A DNA stretch of 64,000 bases from contig NZ_JACHNF010000001.1 of assembly GCF_014205295.1 (NCBI RefSeq), forward strand, positions 2,914,001 through 2,978,000, given 5' to 3'. Under the pieces are notes generated by a model. That model saw only the letters and a program-made list of their open reading frames with translations. It did not search any database and was not told where the DNA came from. Positions 17,662 to 25,570 of the stretch are shown here, piece by piece. Both the position numbers and the translations under genes were made by a program. Numbering within the stretch: position 1 is the first letter of the stretch; each line of letters begins with the position of its first letter. Origin of the DNA: Kribbella solani (GTDB taxonomy: Bacteria; Actinomycetota; Actinomycetes; Propionibacteriales; Kribbellaceae).

Positions 17662-18130
17662 GCAGGGCACTCCGGCGACCGTGGCGCTGGCGAAGGCGAA
17701 CATCGAGTTCAGTACACATGCGTACGAGCACGATCCGGCCGCGAAGTCGTACGGACTGGAGGCGGCCGAGGCGCTCGGCCTGACGCCGGAGCAGGTGTTC
17801 AAGACCCTGCTCGTCGAGGTGGACGGCAAGCTCACGGTCGGCGTCGTACCGGTCGCGAAACAGCTTGATCTGAAGGCGATCGCGGCCGCGGCCGGCGGTA
17901 AGAAAGCGGTGATGGCCGACCCGGCCGCCGCCGAACGGGCCACCGGTTACGTCCTCGGCGGGATCAGCCCGATCGGCCAGAAGCGCGCGCTGCCCACGGT
18001 TGTCGACAACACCGCGACCGGCCACCCGACCGTGTACGTGTCGGGTGGCCGGCGCGGTTTCGACATCGGCCTCGCCCCCGCCGATCTGATCACCATCACC
18101 AAGGCACGAACGGCGGACATCGCCCGCTGA
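17648..18130 (+). CDS. ybaK: Cys-tRNA(Pro) deacylase YbaK/EbsC
   Basis: 160 residues. GTPATVALAKANIEFSTHAYEHDP at the start, LTPEQVFKTLLVEVDGK, KKAVMADPAAAERATGYVLGGISPIGQK and a conserved GGRRGFDIGLAP are typical of YbaK. The protein removes cysteine wrongly loaded on tRNA(Pro), in trans to ProRS. The GTG at 17648 lies inside the end of the regulator gene (14-nt overlap), so the two are probably co-translated. Confidence 0.92.
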   Translation: MAKARQGTPATVALAKANIEFSTHAYEHDPAAKSYGLEAAEALGLTPEQVFKTLLVEVDGKLTVGVVPVAKQLDLKAIAAAAGGKKAVMADPAAAERATGYVLGGISPIGQKRALPTVVDNTATGHPTVYVSGGRRGFDIGLAPADLITITKARTADIAR

Positions 18131-18163
18131 GCCTTCGGGCCGACGGATCGGCCGGCGCCGGCG

Positions 18164-20269
18164 CTAGCCCGTGATGCCCGGCTTTCCGGTCTCCAGGTGA
18201 CCCGACAAGCGCCGCCGGTACGTGGGGTCGTTCGGCGTCGTCACCTCGACGTCGTACCAGCCGTGATCGGTCGGCCAGAAGACCGGCCGGGTCTGCTTGC
18301 CGCGCAGCTCGACGGTCACGGTCTTGCCGGCGTAACCGCGCGACTTCAGCTTCACGGTCAGCGGCTTCCGGGTGGTGTTGACGAGGTCGAGCTCCAGGGA
18401 GCCGGCCCGGTTCCCGATCCGGACGTCCAGCCCGGCCGCGGTGCCGTCGGCCGTACCGGCCACTTCGGCCCAGAACCGGTTCGGGCCCTGGATCGCGAGC
18501 TCGAACGGACCGTCGACCGGGATCGCGAGCGCGGTCGGCGTCGTGCCCGCGCCCGTGTCCCGGCCGGGGTGATGGACGTCGACATGTGTCGGCGCGGGCA
18601 GTTCCCCACCGTACGGGTAGACGGTGAAATGTGCCGACTGTGAGCCATTGTTGCTGAGGGCCAGCATCAGCTTGCCGTCAGCAACAACGCCGGAAACCTT
18701 CGGCTGGTAAGGCAACGCGCGAGCCGGGCGGCGGCCGGACTCCTGGACCGGGATCGCCTGGTCGGCCGGCGGCGCCGGGTGCCAGCGGTCGATCGGCGCT
18801 GGTACCGGTCCGGGCTGGTCCACCGATGGTTGCCGGTAGCCACGTTCGAAGTCGAACGTCGTGGTCAGGTCACCGCACACCGTCCGGCGCCAGGCACTGA
18901 TGTTCGGTTCGCGGATGCCGGTCCACAGTTCGAGGAACCGCAGTACCGAGGTGTGGTCGAAGACCTGCGAGTTCACGTGACCGCCGACCGTCCACGGCGA
19001 CACGACGGTCATCGGGACGCGCGGTCCGAGACCGATCGGCTTGCCCGCGTACCAGTCGTCTCCCTCACCCGACGCGGGCCGCGGCGCGACCGGCGGTGGG
19101 ACATGGTCGAAGTACCCGTCGTTCTCGTCGAAGTTGATCAGCAGCACCGTCTTCGACCAGGTGTCCGGATCGGAGGCGATCGCGTCCAGTACGTCGTAGA
19201 TCAGGTTCGCGCTGGCGACCGGCGTCGACGAGCTGGGGTGCTCGGAGTCGACCGAGGACGGAACGAGCCAGCTCACCTTCGGCAGCGTGCCCGCCTTGAT
19301 GTCGGCGCGCAGCCGCGGCACCAGCGACTCCGGCTCGGAGCGGTACATCGCCTTGCGGAACAGCTTCTGGTCCTTGATCGGCAGCGTCTCGACCGCCGCG
19401 TCGAGCTGCTTCAGCGCGACCGCGCGATCCGCGTCGGACTTCGCGAAGAGCTTGTCGTAGAACTCCTCGGTGGTGCGATAGCCGCCCGGGACTCCTGCCA
19501 GGATGCGGCGCCCGATGTCCTTGAACGTCTTGAAGTACTCGACCGCGTTGTCGGTGAAGTTGTCCCACTCCTGGTAGATCTGCCAGGAAACACCGGCCTT
19601 CTCCAGCCGCTCCGGGTACGCGGTCCAGTCGTAGCCGGCGTGGTTGTAGTCGTACGCCGCGTTCGTGACGGCGCGTTGCTTCGTACCAGGTTCGTACCCG
19701 GTGGTGCCGGACCACAGGTAGTTGCGGTTCGGGTTGGTCGAACCGTTGACCGAGCAGTGGTACGCGTCGCAGATCGTGAACGTGTCGGCGAGCTCGTACT
19801 GCAGCGGGATGTCGCGGCGCTCGTAATGCGTCATCGAGGCGGCCGTCTTGGCCTGCACCCAGTCGTCGTTCCAGCCGCCGGCCCACGCCTGGGTGGCATC
19901 GCCGTACCCGTGCGCCAGCGCGCCCAGGTACTGGATGTCATCCAGTTTCCGGCCAGCGGCGGCAGCGGCCTTGCGGAGCGAGAACGGGAGCACCTCGCCA
20001 CCACCGGTTTTCGGCTGGTGGAAGATGCTCTTGCCGTTCCGCAACCGCAGCGGCAGCCGGTCGCCGTACCCGCGGACGCCGCGCAGCGTACCGAAGTAGT
20101 GGTCGAACGATCGGTTCTCCTGCATCAGCACGATCACATGCTCGATCGCGCGCAGACCACCACGCCGGACAGGTTGCGCCATCGCGCTGTGCAGCGACGG
20201 CGGGAGCAGCGACACCGCTGCCCCACCCGCCACCGAACCGAGCACCAGACGCCGGGAGATCTCAGTCAT
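18164..20269 (-). CDS. Tat-exported phospholipase C, phosphocholine-specific type
   Basis: 701 residues. The N-terminus MTEISRRLVLGSVAGGAAVSLL is a twin-arginine signal. The phosphoesterase domain (PF04185) shows VIVLMQENRSFDHYFGTLRGVRGYGDR, NGSTNPNRNYLWSG and INFDENDGYFDHVPPP. The C-terminal part after about 500 holds the repeated beta domains (GTTPTALAIPVDGPFELAIQGPNRF) seen in long bacterial PLCs. It cleaves phosphatidylcholine-like lipids outside the cytoplasm, often to gain phosphate. It is monocistronic; no Pho box was recognised. Confidence 0.93.
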   Translation of the reverse strand: MTEISRRLVLGSVAGGAAVSLLPPSLHSAMAQPVRRGGLRAIEHVIVLMQENRSFDHYFGTLRGVRGYGDRLPLRLRNGKSIFHQPKTGGGEVLPFSLRKAAAAAGRKLDDIQYLGALAHGYGDATQAWAGGWNDDWVQAKTAASMTHYERRDIPLQYELADTFTICDAYHCSVNGSTNPNRNYLWSGTTGYEPGTKQRAVTNAAYDYNHAGYDWTAYPERLEKAGVSWQIYQEWDNFTDNAVEYFKTFKDIGRRILAGVPGGYRTTEEFYDKLFAKSDADRAVALKQLDAAVETLPIKDQKLFRKAMYRSEPESLVPRLRADIKAGTLPKVSWLVPSSVDSEHPSSSTPVASANLIYDVLDAIASDPDTWSKTVLLINFDENDGYFDHVPPPVAPRPASGEGDDWYAGKPIGLGPRVPMTVVSPWTVGGHVNSQVFDHTSVLRFLELWTGIREPNISAWRRTVCGDLTTTFDFERGYRQPSVDQPGPVPAPIDRWHPAPPADQAIPVQESGRRPARALPYQPKVSGVVADGKLMLALSNNGSQSAHFTVYPYGGELPAPTHVDVHHPGRDTGAGTTPTALAIPVDGPFELAIQGPNRFWAEVAGTADGTAAGLDVRIGNRAGSLELDLVNTTRKPLTVKLKSRGYAGKTVTVELRGKQTRPVFWPTDHGWYDVEVTTPNDPTYRRRLSGHLETGKPGITG

Positions 20270-20347
20270 GGTCGGGACCTTAGGGCCAGGTCTTGACCGC
20301 GGCTAGACCTCCAGATGAACAGCTATCCCCCGTCGATATCCCCGCCG

Positions 20348-21427
20348 CTATCCCCGGCGCGTGATCGCCGCGTCGCGGAGCTTCTCCAGTGTTTCCACGG
20401 TCGTTTCCCAACCCATGCAGGCGTCCGTGATCGACTGGCCGTACGTCAGCTCGCGCGTCGGGTCCAGCTCCTGACGCCCGGCCTGCAGGAACGACTCCAG
20501 CATCACGCCGACGATCGCCTTGTTCCCGGCCGCGACCTGCGCGCCGATCTCCGCTGCCACCACCGGCTGCCGAAGGTGATCCTTCCGGCTGTTCCCATGG
20601 CTCGCGTCGATGATCACGCGCTCCGGAAGACCAGCCGTACGCAGCAGGTCGACCGCACCGGCGACGGATTCCGCGTCGTAGTTCGGCCCGCTGTCAGACC
20701 CACGCAGTACGAGGTGACAATCCGGGTTGCCGCGCGTATGCAGGATCGCGGGCGCGCCGTCGTGGTCAATTCCGGTGAACACGTGCGGCACCGCGGCGGC
20801 CTTGATCGCGTCCACAGCGGTCCCGATCGAACCATCGGGACGGTTCTTCATCCCGATCGGCATCGACAAACCGGACGACAGCTGACGATGCACCTGGCTC
20901 TCGACGGTCCGCGCGCCGATCGCACCCCACCCGACCGTGTCGGCGATGTACTGCGGCGTGATCGGGTCCAGGAACTCACACCCGACCGGCAGGCCGAGCT
21001 CGGTCACCTGCACGAGCAGCTGCCGCGCGATCCGCAGACCACGGTTCACGTCACCGGACCCGTCCAGTCCCGGGTCGTTGATCAGGCCCTTCCAGCCCAG
21101 CGTCGAACGCGGCTTCTCGAAGTACACCCGCATCACCACGAGCAGGCCGTCGGACAGTCGCTCGGCCACCGGCGCGAGCCGTTCGGCGTACTCGAGGGCG
21201 GCCTTCGCGTCATGCACCGAACACGGGCCGACCACGACCACGAGGCGATCGTCGGCACCGTTCAGTACGTCGACGACCGCCTGCCGGCCGGATGCGACGG
21301 TCCGGGCCGCGGCGTCGCCGAGCGGGAACTCGTCGTGCAGCGCGAGCGGGGTGACCAGCGGGACGGTCTTTTCGATCCGTCGATCGACGACCGTGGATTG
21401 TTCGGTCGGTTTCGGGAGGGTGTTCAT
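20348..21427 (-). CDS. aroG: 3-deoxy-7-phosphoheptulonate (DAHP) synthase, class I
   Basis: 359 residues, the normal size of class I enzymes. LVVVVGPCSVHDAKAALEYA, MRVYFEKPRSTLGWKG, PVGCEFLDPITPQYIAD, LRGSDSGPNYD and VIIDASHGNSRKDH are the substrate- and metal-binding motifs. It joins PEP and erythrose-4-phosphate at the entry to aromatic amino acid synthesis. The ATG at 21427 follows GAAAGG at eight nt. The 5' region carries an aromatic-rich leader peptide and an intrinsic terminator, so expression is very probably attenuated. A longer in-frame extension to 21493 runs through the terminator and is not real. Confidence 0.95.
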   Translation of the reverse strand: MNTLPKPTEQSTVVDRRIEKTVPLVTPLALHDEFPLGDAAARTVASGRQAVVDVLNGADDRLVVVVGPCSVHDAKAALEYAERLAPVAERLSDGLLVVMRVYFEKPRSTLGWKGLINDPGLDGSGDVNRGLRIARQLLVQVTELGLPVGCEFLDPITPQYIADTVGWGAIGARTVESQVHRQLSSGLSMPIGMKNRPDGSIGTAVDAIKAAAVPHVFTGIDHDGAPAILHTRGNPDCHLVLRGSDSGPNYDAESVAGAVDLLRTAGLPERVIIDASHGNSRKDHLRQPVVAAEIGAQVAAGNKAIVGVMLESFLQAGRQELDPTRELTYGQSITDACMGWETTVETLEKLRDAAITRRG

Positions 21428-21482
21428 CGGGGGACCTTTCCGCCGGCCCGCCACGAAGCGCTGACAGCCGGCTGAAGATACG

Positions 21483-21511
21483 AGAAAAGGCAAGGACGAT
21501 GTCCTTGCCTT
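21483..21511 (-). terminator. Attenuator terminator upstream of aroG
   Basis: Read leftward: AAGGCAAGGAC (21511-21501), loop ATC, GTCCTTGCCTT (21497-21487), then further T residues (TTTTCT in all). Perfect 11-bp stem plus U-run, an unusually clean intrinsic terminator for this genome, placed between the leader ORF and aroG. CCTTG within the leader ORF could pair with CAAGG of the 5' arm as an antiterminator. Confidence 0.85.
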
Positions 21512-21541
21512 CGAGCCGGCTCTGGTGTCTGCGGTTGGGCG

Positions 21542-21610
21542 TCAGCGATCGGCTGAGTCGCCCGGCACCAAGGCCGGCCACTCAAAAAATCGCCAATAGC
21601 AACGCTTCAC
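21542..21610 (-). CDS. Aromatic-rich leader peptide of aroG
   Basis: GTG at 21610 opens 22 codons ending TGA at 21544-21542. The product begins MKRCYWRFFEWPALVP and ends GDSADR. Five of residues 5-11 are Tyr, Trp, Phe, Phe and Trp, which would stall ribosomes when aromatic amino acids are short. An extended -10 (TGC TATTCT, hexamer at 21623-21618) lies seven nt before the GTG, so the transcript appears leaderless. The peptide ends about 30 nt before the terminator hairpin, the spacing expected for ribosome-mediated attenuation. Confidence 0.82.
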   Translation of the reverse strand: MKRCYWRFFEWPALVPGDSADR

Positions 21611-21617
21611 GATCCCG

Positions 21618-21626
21618 AGAATAGCA
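21618..21626 (-). promoter_or_regulatory. Extended -10 promoter of the aroG leader
   Basis: TGC followed by TATTCT, seven nt before the leader GTG. No good -35 hexamer is visible at 16-18 nt, which is normal for extended -10 promoters. Confidence 0.55.
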
Positions 21627-21722
21627 CCCACCGGCACTCGTACCGGACCTGGCCAGTAACCGGAAGCGGTCCGGGATCGTTGAGGGCTGCAAGTGCCGGT
21701 CGACGACGGGGAGTACAGCAAG

Positions 21723-22091
21723 GTGAGGCCGCGGACCTTCGAGCTGGTTCGGTATCGGGATCCGAGTGGGGTGTCAGGGACCGGCGTGGTGGCAGAGGGC
21801 TGTCAGTTCACCGACGGCTCGGTGGCGTTGCGCTGGCGGGGTGACAACCCGGCGACCGCGGTCTGGCCGAACGTCGAGTCCGTGCTCGCCGTACACGGCC
21901 ACCAGGGCGCGACCGAGGTGCGCTGGATCGAGCCGGCCGGCACCCGGGCCGAGCCGCCGGAGCTCCGGGCCGGCCTCGACAACCTCTTCGACGAACTGCA
22001 TCAGGTCCGCGCGCCGTCGTCCCTGTCCGAACCGCTCTCGCCGCCGCCCGGCCACCCGCGTGGATGGGCGGGGGCGCGGCATCTCCGGTAG
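21723..22091 (+). CDS. Small conserved protein with disordered tail, paralogue of 15950-16183
   Basis: 122 residues from GTG 21723, which follows GGGGAG at eight nt; the upstream GTG at 21693 lacks a ribosome site. Residues 1-70 (TFELVRYRDPSGVSGTG, VAEGCQFTDGSVALRW, TAVWPNVESVLAVHGH) are about 76% identical to the 77-residue protein at 16 kb. About 50 Pro-rich residues follow that the paralogue lacks. It ends three nt before the histidine phosphatase ATG, so the two are probably one operon. Function unknown. Confidence 0.75.
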   Translation: MRPRTFELVRYRDPSGVSGTGVVAEGCQFTDGSVALRWRGDNPATAVWPNVESVLAVHGHQGATEVRWIEPAGTRAEPPELRAGLDNLFDELHQVRAPSSLSEPLSPPPGHPRGWAGARHLR

Positions 22092-22094
22092 AAC

Positions 22095-22643
22095 ATGGGC
22101 GTGATCCAGATCTACCTCGTCCGGCACGGTGAGCCGGACTACGAGCCGATCGACTCCCGGGGCTGGCCCGGGACCGCGGCCGACTCCGCCCCACTCACCG
22201 CGGTCGGGATGAAACAGGCCGAGCAGCTCGCCGACCTGCTCAGCGGTATCGGCGCGACGTACCTGGTCAGCTCGCCGTTCACCCGCGCCCTGCACAGCGC
22301 CGCGATCATCGGCCACCGGCTCGCGCTCGGCGTGAAGGTCGACCACGACCTGCGCGACTGGCTGCCGGACCACACCGGCCTGTGGCGCAGCGCCGCCGAC
22401 GTCCGGGCCGCCCAGGCCGAGCTCGAGGCGTACGACGGGGAATGGCCGGAAGGCATCCAACGGCCCTGGGAACCACTGTCCCGCGTCCGCGAACGCGCCC
22501 GCGCCGCCCTGGACCGGCACACCGCCGGCACCGACGGCCCCGTACTCGCCATTACCCACGCGACCGTCATCCGCGCCCTCACCGGCATCACGGACGTAGC
22601 GCACGGCGCCCACGAGTACTACCGCTACGAGCCCCAGGCCTGA
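22095..22643 (+). CDS. Histidine phosphatase family protein
   Basis: 182 residues. IYLVRHGEPDYEP is the RHG phosphate-binding motif, YLVSSPFTRALHSAAII the conserved second arginine segment, and LAITHATVIRALTG carries the second catalytic histidine. Substrates in this phosphoglycerate-mutase-like family range from sugar phosphates to cobalamin precursors and cannot be told from sequence. It starts three nt after the stop of the small protein, so translational coupling is likely. Confidence 0.87.
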   Translation: MGVIQIYLVRHGEPDYEPIDSRGWPGTAADSAPLTAVGMKQAEQLADLLSGIGATYLVSSPFTRALHSAAIIGHRLALGVKVDHDLRDWLPDHTGLWRSAADVRAAQAELEAYDGEWPEGIQRPWEPLSRVRERARAALDRHTAGTDGPVLAITHATVIRALTGITDVAHGAHEYYRYEPQA

Positions 22644-22648
22644 CCTGC

Positions 22649-22675
22649 CGCGTCGAACGGAGGGTTCGTCACGCG
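22649..22675 (+). terminator. Hairpin terminator after the histidine phosphatase
   Basis: CGCGT-CGAAC (22649-22658), loop GGAGG, GTTCG (22664-22668), a TC bulge, ACGCG (22671-22675), starting five nt after the stop codon. No T-run. Confidence 0.5.
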
Positions 22676-22717
22676 GGGTTGGGTAAACGTTGTAAACGGG
22701 GGTGAAACGACGCCTGA

Positions 22718-22737
22718 GCGTCTGCACGTGCAGACGC
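22718..22737. promoter_or_regulatory. 20-bp perfect palindrome upstream of whiB
   Basis: GCGTCTGCACGTGCAGACGC reads the same on both strands. It is about 150 nt before the whiB promoter and 75 nt past the phosphatase stop. The loop-less symmetry favours a dimer-binding operator over an RNA terminator. No known actinobacterial consensus comes to mind. Confidence 0.5.
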
Positions 22738-22869
22738 ATTTGCATCGTGAAAGTGACTCATGTCACATCAAGTGATGACGTGAACACGCTCGCCGCCTGA
22801 AAACCGCCGATCACAGGCCGCGACTGCCTGCGGTGATAACGAATGGCTCGAACTTCGAGACAACAAGGG

Positions 22870-22898
22870 TTGAACTCGCTGTGAGATGAGCATAGTTT
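22870..22898 (+). promoter_or_regulatory. Promoter of whiB
   Basis: TTGAAC (22870-22875), a 17-nt spacer, TAGTTT (22893-22898). It leaves a 5' leader of about 40 nt ending with the strong ribosome site AAGGAGG. Confidence 0.55.
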
Positions 22899-22943
22899 TC
22901 ACCGAGCGCCCGTCCGCGCTTACGGTGAGTCAAGGAGGTTGCC

Positions 22944-23240
22944 ATGTCGAGAGGGATGCCTCGCCTACCCCGCCCGCTCATGGATCTGTGGGACTGGCAG
23001 TCACAAGCCGCATGCCGGGATGTGAACCCGGAGCTCTTCTTCTCACCCGAGTCGGAGCGTGGCGTTCGCAAACGCGCCCGCGAGATGGTGGCCAAGTCGC
23101 TGTGCGGGACCTGCCCGGTCCAGCCCGAGTGCCGGCAGCACGCGCTCTCCGTCGGCGAGCCGTACGGCGTCTGGGGCGGCACCACCGAGTCCGAACGCGA
23201 CAACGACACCATCCTCCCCGAACACCGCAAGTCCGCCTGA
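22944..23240 (+). CDS. WhiB-family Fe-S transcriptional regulator
   Basis: 98 residues. The four cluster-binding cysteines are C24, C54, C57 and C63 (AACRD, CGTCPVQPEC), followed by the turn EPYGVWGG. WhiB proteins bind a 4Fe-4S cluster and act with the primary sigma factor on development and redox genes. The HALSVGEPYGVWGG segment with the SPESERG insertion resembles the WblA/WhiB4 branch; this sub-assignment is from memory and tentative. It has a consensus ribosome site and its own promoter. Confidence 0.93.
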   Translation: MSRGMPRLPRPLMDLWDWQSQAACRDVNPELFFSPESERGVRKRAREMVAKSLCGTCPVQPECRQHALSVGEPYGVWGGTTESERDNDTILPEHRKSA

Positions 23241-23329
23241 CCGCACGCCGGTCGGGCCGCCGGAAGCCGGCCGCGCTGCCGCACGTCGGTCGGGCCGCCG
23301 CACGTCGGTCGGGCCGCCGCATGTCCGAC
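23241..23329. repeat. 19-bp tandem repeat after whiB, about 4.7 copies
   Basis: Units of the type CCGCACGTCGGTCGGGCCG start at 23241, 23260 (degenerate), 23279, 23298 and 23317 (partial). The array begins at the base after the whiB TGA. A 19-bp period cannot keep a reading frame, so it is non-coding. It could form stacked stems at the mRNA 3' end. Confidence 0.8.
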
Positions 23330-23385
23330 GTGGTCGCGGCGGTCTCCGCGCGGTGCGGCTCGACGACAAGGCCGAAGCTTTCGGC

Positions 23386-23775
23386 TCAGGCCTTGCCGTC
23401 GTCGGTTTCGTCCGGGGTGCCGGTGTCCTTCGGCTTGCGGGGGGCGTCGGTCGGTTCGTCCGGTTCCGGCGGGCGCATGGTCGTCCGCGGGTCCCGGTAG
23501 CGGTCCAGCGACTTGAGGAAGTCCGGATCGTCGTCAGGCGCCAGCGGCCGGCTGAGCGGCTGCGCCGACGGGCGTACCGGGCTGTCCTCGCGGGCGCCGC
23601 TGGATCGCGACATCAGCAGCCAGACGAGCGGCCCCGCGAACGGGACGAACACGATCAGGATGATCCACACCAGCTTCGGCAGGTGCGGTACGTCCTCGTC
23701 GGGTGTCTGGATGACGGAGAACAGCGCGTACACGGTGAGTACCAGGCTGATCAGGAACGGCAGGAATCGGACCAC
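23386..23775 (-). CDS. Small membrane protein with PLD-nuclease N-terminal domain
   Basis: 129 residues from GTG 23775. There are two hydrophobic helices (FLPFLISLVLTVYALFSVI and LVWIILIVFVPFAGPLVWLLM), then a polar, Pro/Asp-rich tail. The pair with LPKLVW...GPLVWLL is the PLDc_N (phospholipase D nuclease N-terminal) pattern, found as a stand-alone membrane protein in actinobacteria with no assigned function. TACTGT six nt before the GTG indicates a leaderless transcript and sets the start; longer frames are spurious. Confidence 0.8.
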   Translation of the reverse strand: MVRFLPFLISLVLTVYALFSVIQTPDEDVPHLPKLVWIILIVFVPFAGPLVWLLMSRSSGAREDSPVRPSAQPLSRPLAPDDDPDFLKSLDRYRDPRTTMRPPEPDEPTDAPRKPKDTGTPDETDDGKA

Positions 23776-23801
23776 GTCCCAACAGTACGGCGCGGACCCA
23801 C

Positions 23802-24680
23802 TCAGCGGGCGGACGTGGTGAGTCCGCGAGCTCGCAACACGCTGTTCTCGAGCGGCCGGAAGACCAGCAGCTCGATGCCGACGCCGACCACGAAGATCAG
23901 CACGATGCCGGCGAACACCATCGAGATGTCCGACAGCGACATGCCGTTGTGCAGGAACTGACCGAGGCCTTCGCCCAGCTCCGGTGAGGTCGCGATCAGC
24001 TCGGCAGCCATCAGCGATCGCCAGGAGAACGCCCAGCCCTGCTTGAGCCCGCCGAGGAAGCCCGGCAGCGCGGCCGGCAGCAGGATGTACCGGATGCCGC
24101 TGAGCCGGCCGGCGCCGAGTGCCTTGCCGACCCGCGGCAGGATCGGCGGCACCTGGTCGAGTCCGGACACCAGGCCGTTCGCGATCGACGGCACCGCGCC
24201 GAGCAGCACCACCCAGTAGATCGCGCGATCGTTCAGCCCGAACCACAGGATCGCGGCCGGTACCCAAGCGACCGACGGCAGGCTCTGCAGACCTGACACG
24301 AGCGGCCCGATCCCCCGGCGGACGAGCTTGCTGTTCGCGATCGCGAGCCCGAGCGGTACCGCGATCAGCAGCGAGATCGCGAACCCGATCACCGCTCGAT
24401 GCACCGACACCCAGAACAACTCGGCGATCTGGCCGCTCGTCACCAGCTGCCAGATCTGCCCCCACACGTCGACCGGCGCGGGCAGCTTGAACTCGGGCCA
24501 GAACGCGGCCGCCCACAACGCCTGCCAGATCGCGACCAGGATGACGATCGCGCCGATCGGCGGGAGGACGCGCGCGCCGATCCGGCGCAGCCGCGAGCCG
24601 TCGGGCTCGATCACCGGTGTATCGAGCGCGTCCAGACCGGCTTCGACCGAGCCGGCGTCCTGAACCTCAACCGGCGGCAT
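23802..24680 (-). CDS. ABC permease, sulfonate/taurine type
   Basis: 292 residues with six hydrophobic segments after a 40-residue soluble start. The EAA loop LGAGRLSGIRYILLPAALPGFLGGLKQGWAFSW is typical of the SsuC/TauC (BPD_transp_1) class. It passes sulfonates or related compounds inward, driven by the ATPase encoded just upstream, which its start overlaps by 14 nt. Last gene of the leftward operon beginning at 27712. Confidence 0.88.
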   Translation of the reverse strand: MPPVEVQDAGSVEAGLDALDTPVIEPDGSRLRRIGARVLPPIGAIVILVAIWQALWAAAFWPEFKLPAPVDVWGQIWQLVTSGQIAELFWVSVHRAVIGFAISLLIAVPLGLAIANSKLVRRGIGPLVSGLQSLPSVAWVPAAILWFGLNDRAIYWVVLLGAVPSIANGLVSGLDQVPPILPRVGKALGAGRLSGIRYILLPAALPGFLGGLKQGWAFSWRSLMAAELIATSPELGEGLGQFLHNGMSLSDISMVFAGIVLIFVVGVGIELLVFRPLENSVLRARGLTTSAR

Positions 24681-25449
24681 GGCTACTGATCACCTTCCGC
24701 AACGCGGTGTTGATCTCGTCGACGGCGCCGGGCGCGTCCCGTACGTCCCACTCCTGGACGACCCGTCCGGGCCGCGACGACAGCAGTACGACCCGCTGCC
24801 CGAGGCGCACCGCCTCGCGGACGTCGTGCGTGACGAAGAGGATCGCCGTACCGGTCGCCTGCCAGATGCGCAGCAGTTCACCTTGCAGTGCGTCGCGGGT
24901 GATCGCGTCGAGCGCGGAGAACGGCTCGTCCATCAACAACAGCGACGGCTTACCCGCATCCGTACTGTCCGTGGTGGACGCCAGCGCCCGGGCGAGCGCG
25001 ACGCGCTGGCGCATGCCACCGGACAGTTCGTGCGGGCGCTTGTCACCAAGCCCGGCGAGGCGGACGAGCTCCAAGAGTTCCGCCGCCTTCGCCCGGCGCT
25101 GCGCCTTCGGTACGCCGGCCATACGCAACGGCAGCTCGACATTTCCGGCAGCCGTCAGCCACGGCATCAGCGCGGCCTCCTGGAACACCACCGCCGGACG
25201 CGACGAGTTCAGCTCGATCCGGCCACTGGTCGGCCGGTCCAGGCCGGCTACCAGGTTGAGCAGCGTGGTCTTGCCGCAGCCGGACGCGCCGAGCAGGCAG
25301 ACGAACTCACCGGCACTGACCTCCAGGTCGACCCCGTCCAGCGCGACCACCGACTTCCGGCCACTCCCGAAAGCCTTGCCCACTTGGTGAAACCGGACCG
25401 GACTGATCACCTCCGGCCGGACTCGATCGGTCTCGACGATCGCGGTCAT
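24667..25449 (-). CDS. ABC ATPase, sulfonate/taurine type
   Basis: 260 residues with Walker A GASGCGKTT, Q-loop VFQEAALMPWLTAAGNV, signature LSGGMRQRVALARAL, Walker B LLLMDEPFSALD and switch FVTHDVREAVRL. The QEAALMPWLT pattern is characteristic of SsuB/TauB proteins. It energises the permease encoded after it. The binding-protein gene ahead of it carries a frameshift, so the assembled importer may be inactive in this strain. Confidence 0.9.
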   Translation of the reverse strand: MTAIVETDRVRPEVISPVRFHQVGKAFGSGRKSVVALDGVDLEVSAGEFVCLLGASGCGKTTLLNLVAGLDRPTSGRIELNSSRPAVVFQEAALMPWLTAAGNVELPLRMAGVPKAQRRAKAAELLELVRLAGLGDKRPHELSGGMRQRVALARALASTTDSTDAGKPSLLLMDEPFSALDAITRDALQGELLRIWQATGTAILFVTHDVREAVRLGQRVVLLSSRPGRVVQEWDVRDAPGAVDEINTALRKVISSHAAG

Positions 25450-25570
25450 CCGTCCCCTCCTCCATCGAATCCAGCCCTGCTACCTACCTAGCCACCCGCT
25501 ACCCGGCGCTGTTTCACGCCGCCCACTTCACGCCACCTACTTCGTGGCCGGTGGCGCTTTTCGTCCGGCG

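Noticed and set aside
18779..20296. Rightward 505-codon frame over phospholipase C
   Set aside because: Val/Arg/Asp-rich shadow; the opposite strand has a Tat signal and the full PLC motif set.
22840..22870. Possible tRNA T-arm (GGCTCGAACTTCGAG)
   Set aside because: No acceptor or anticodon stems can be drawn around it.
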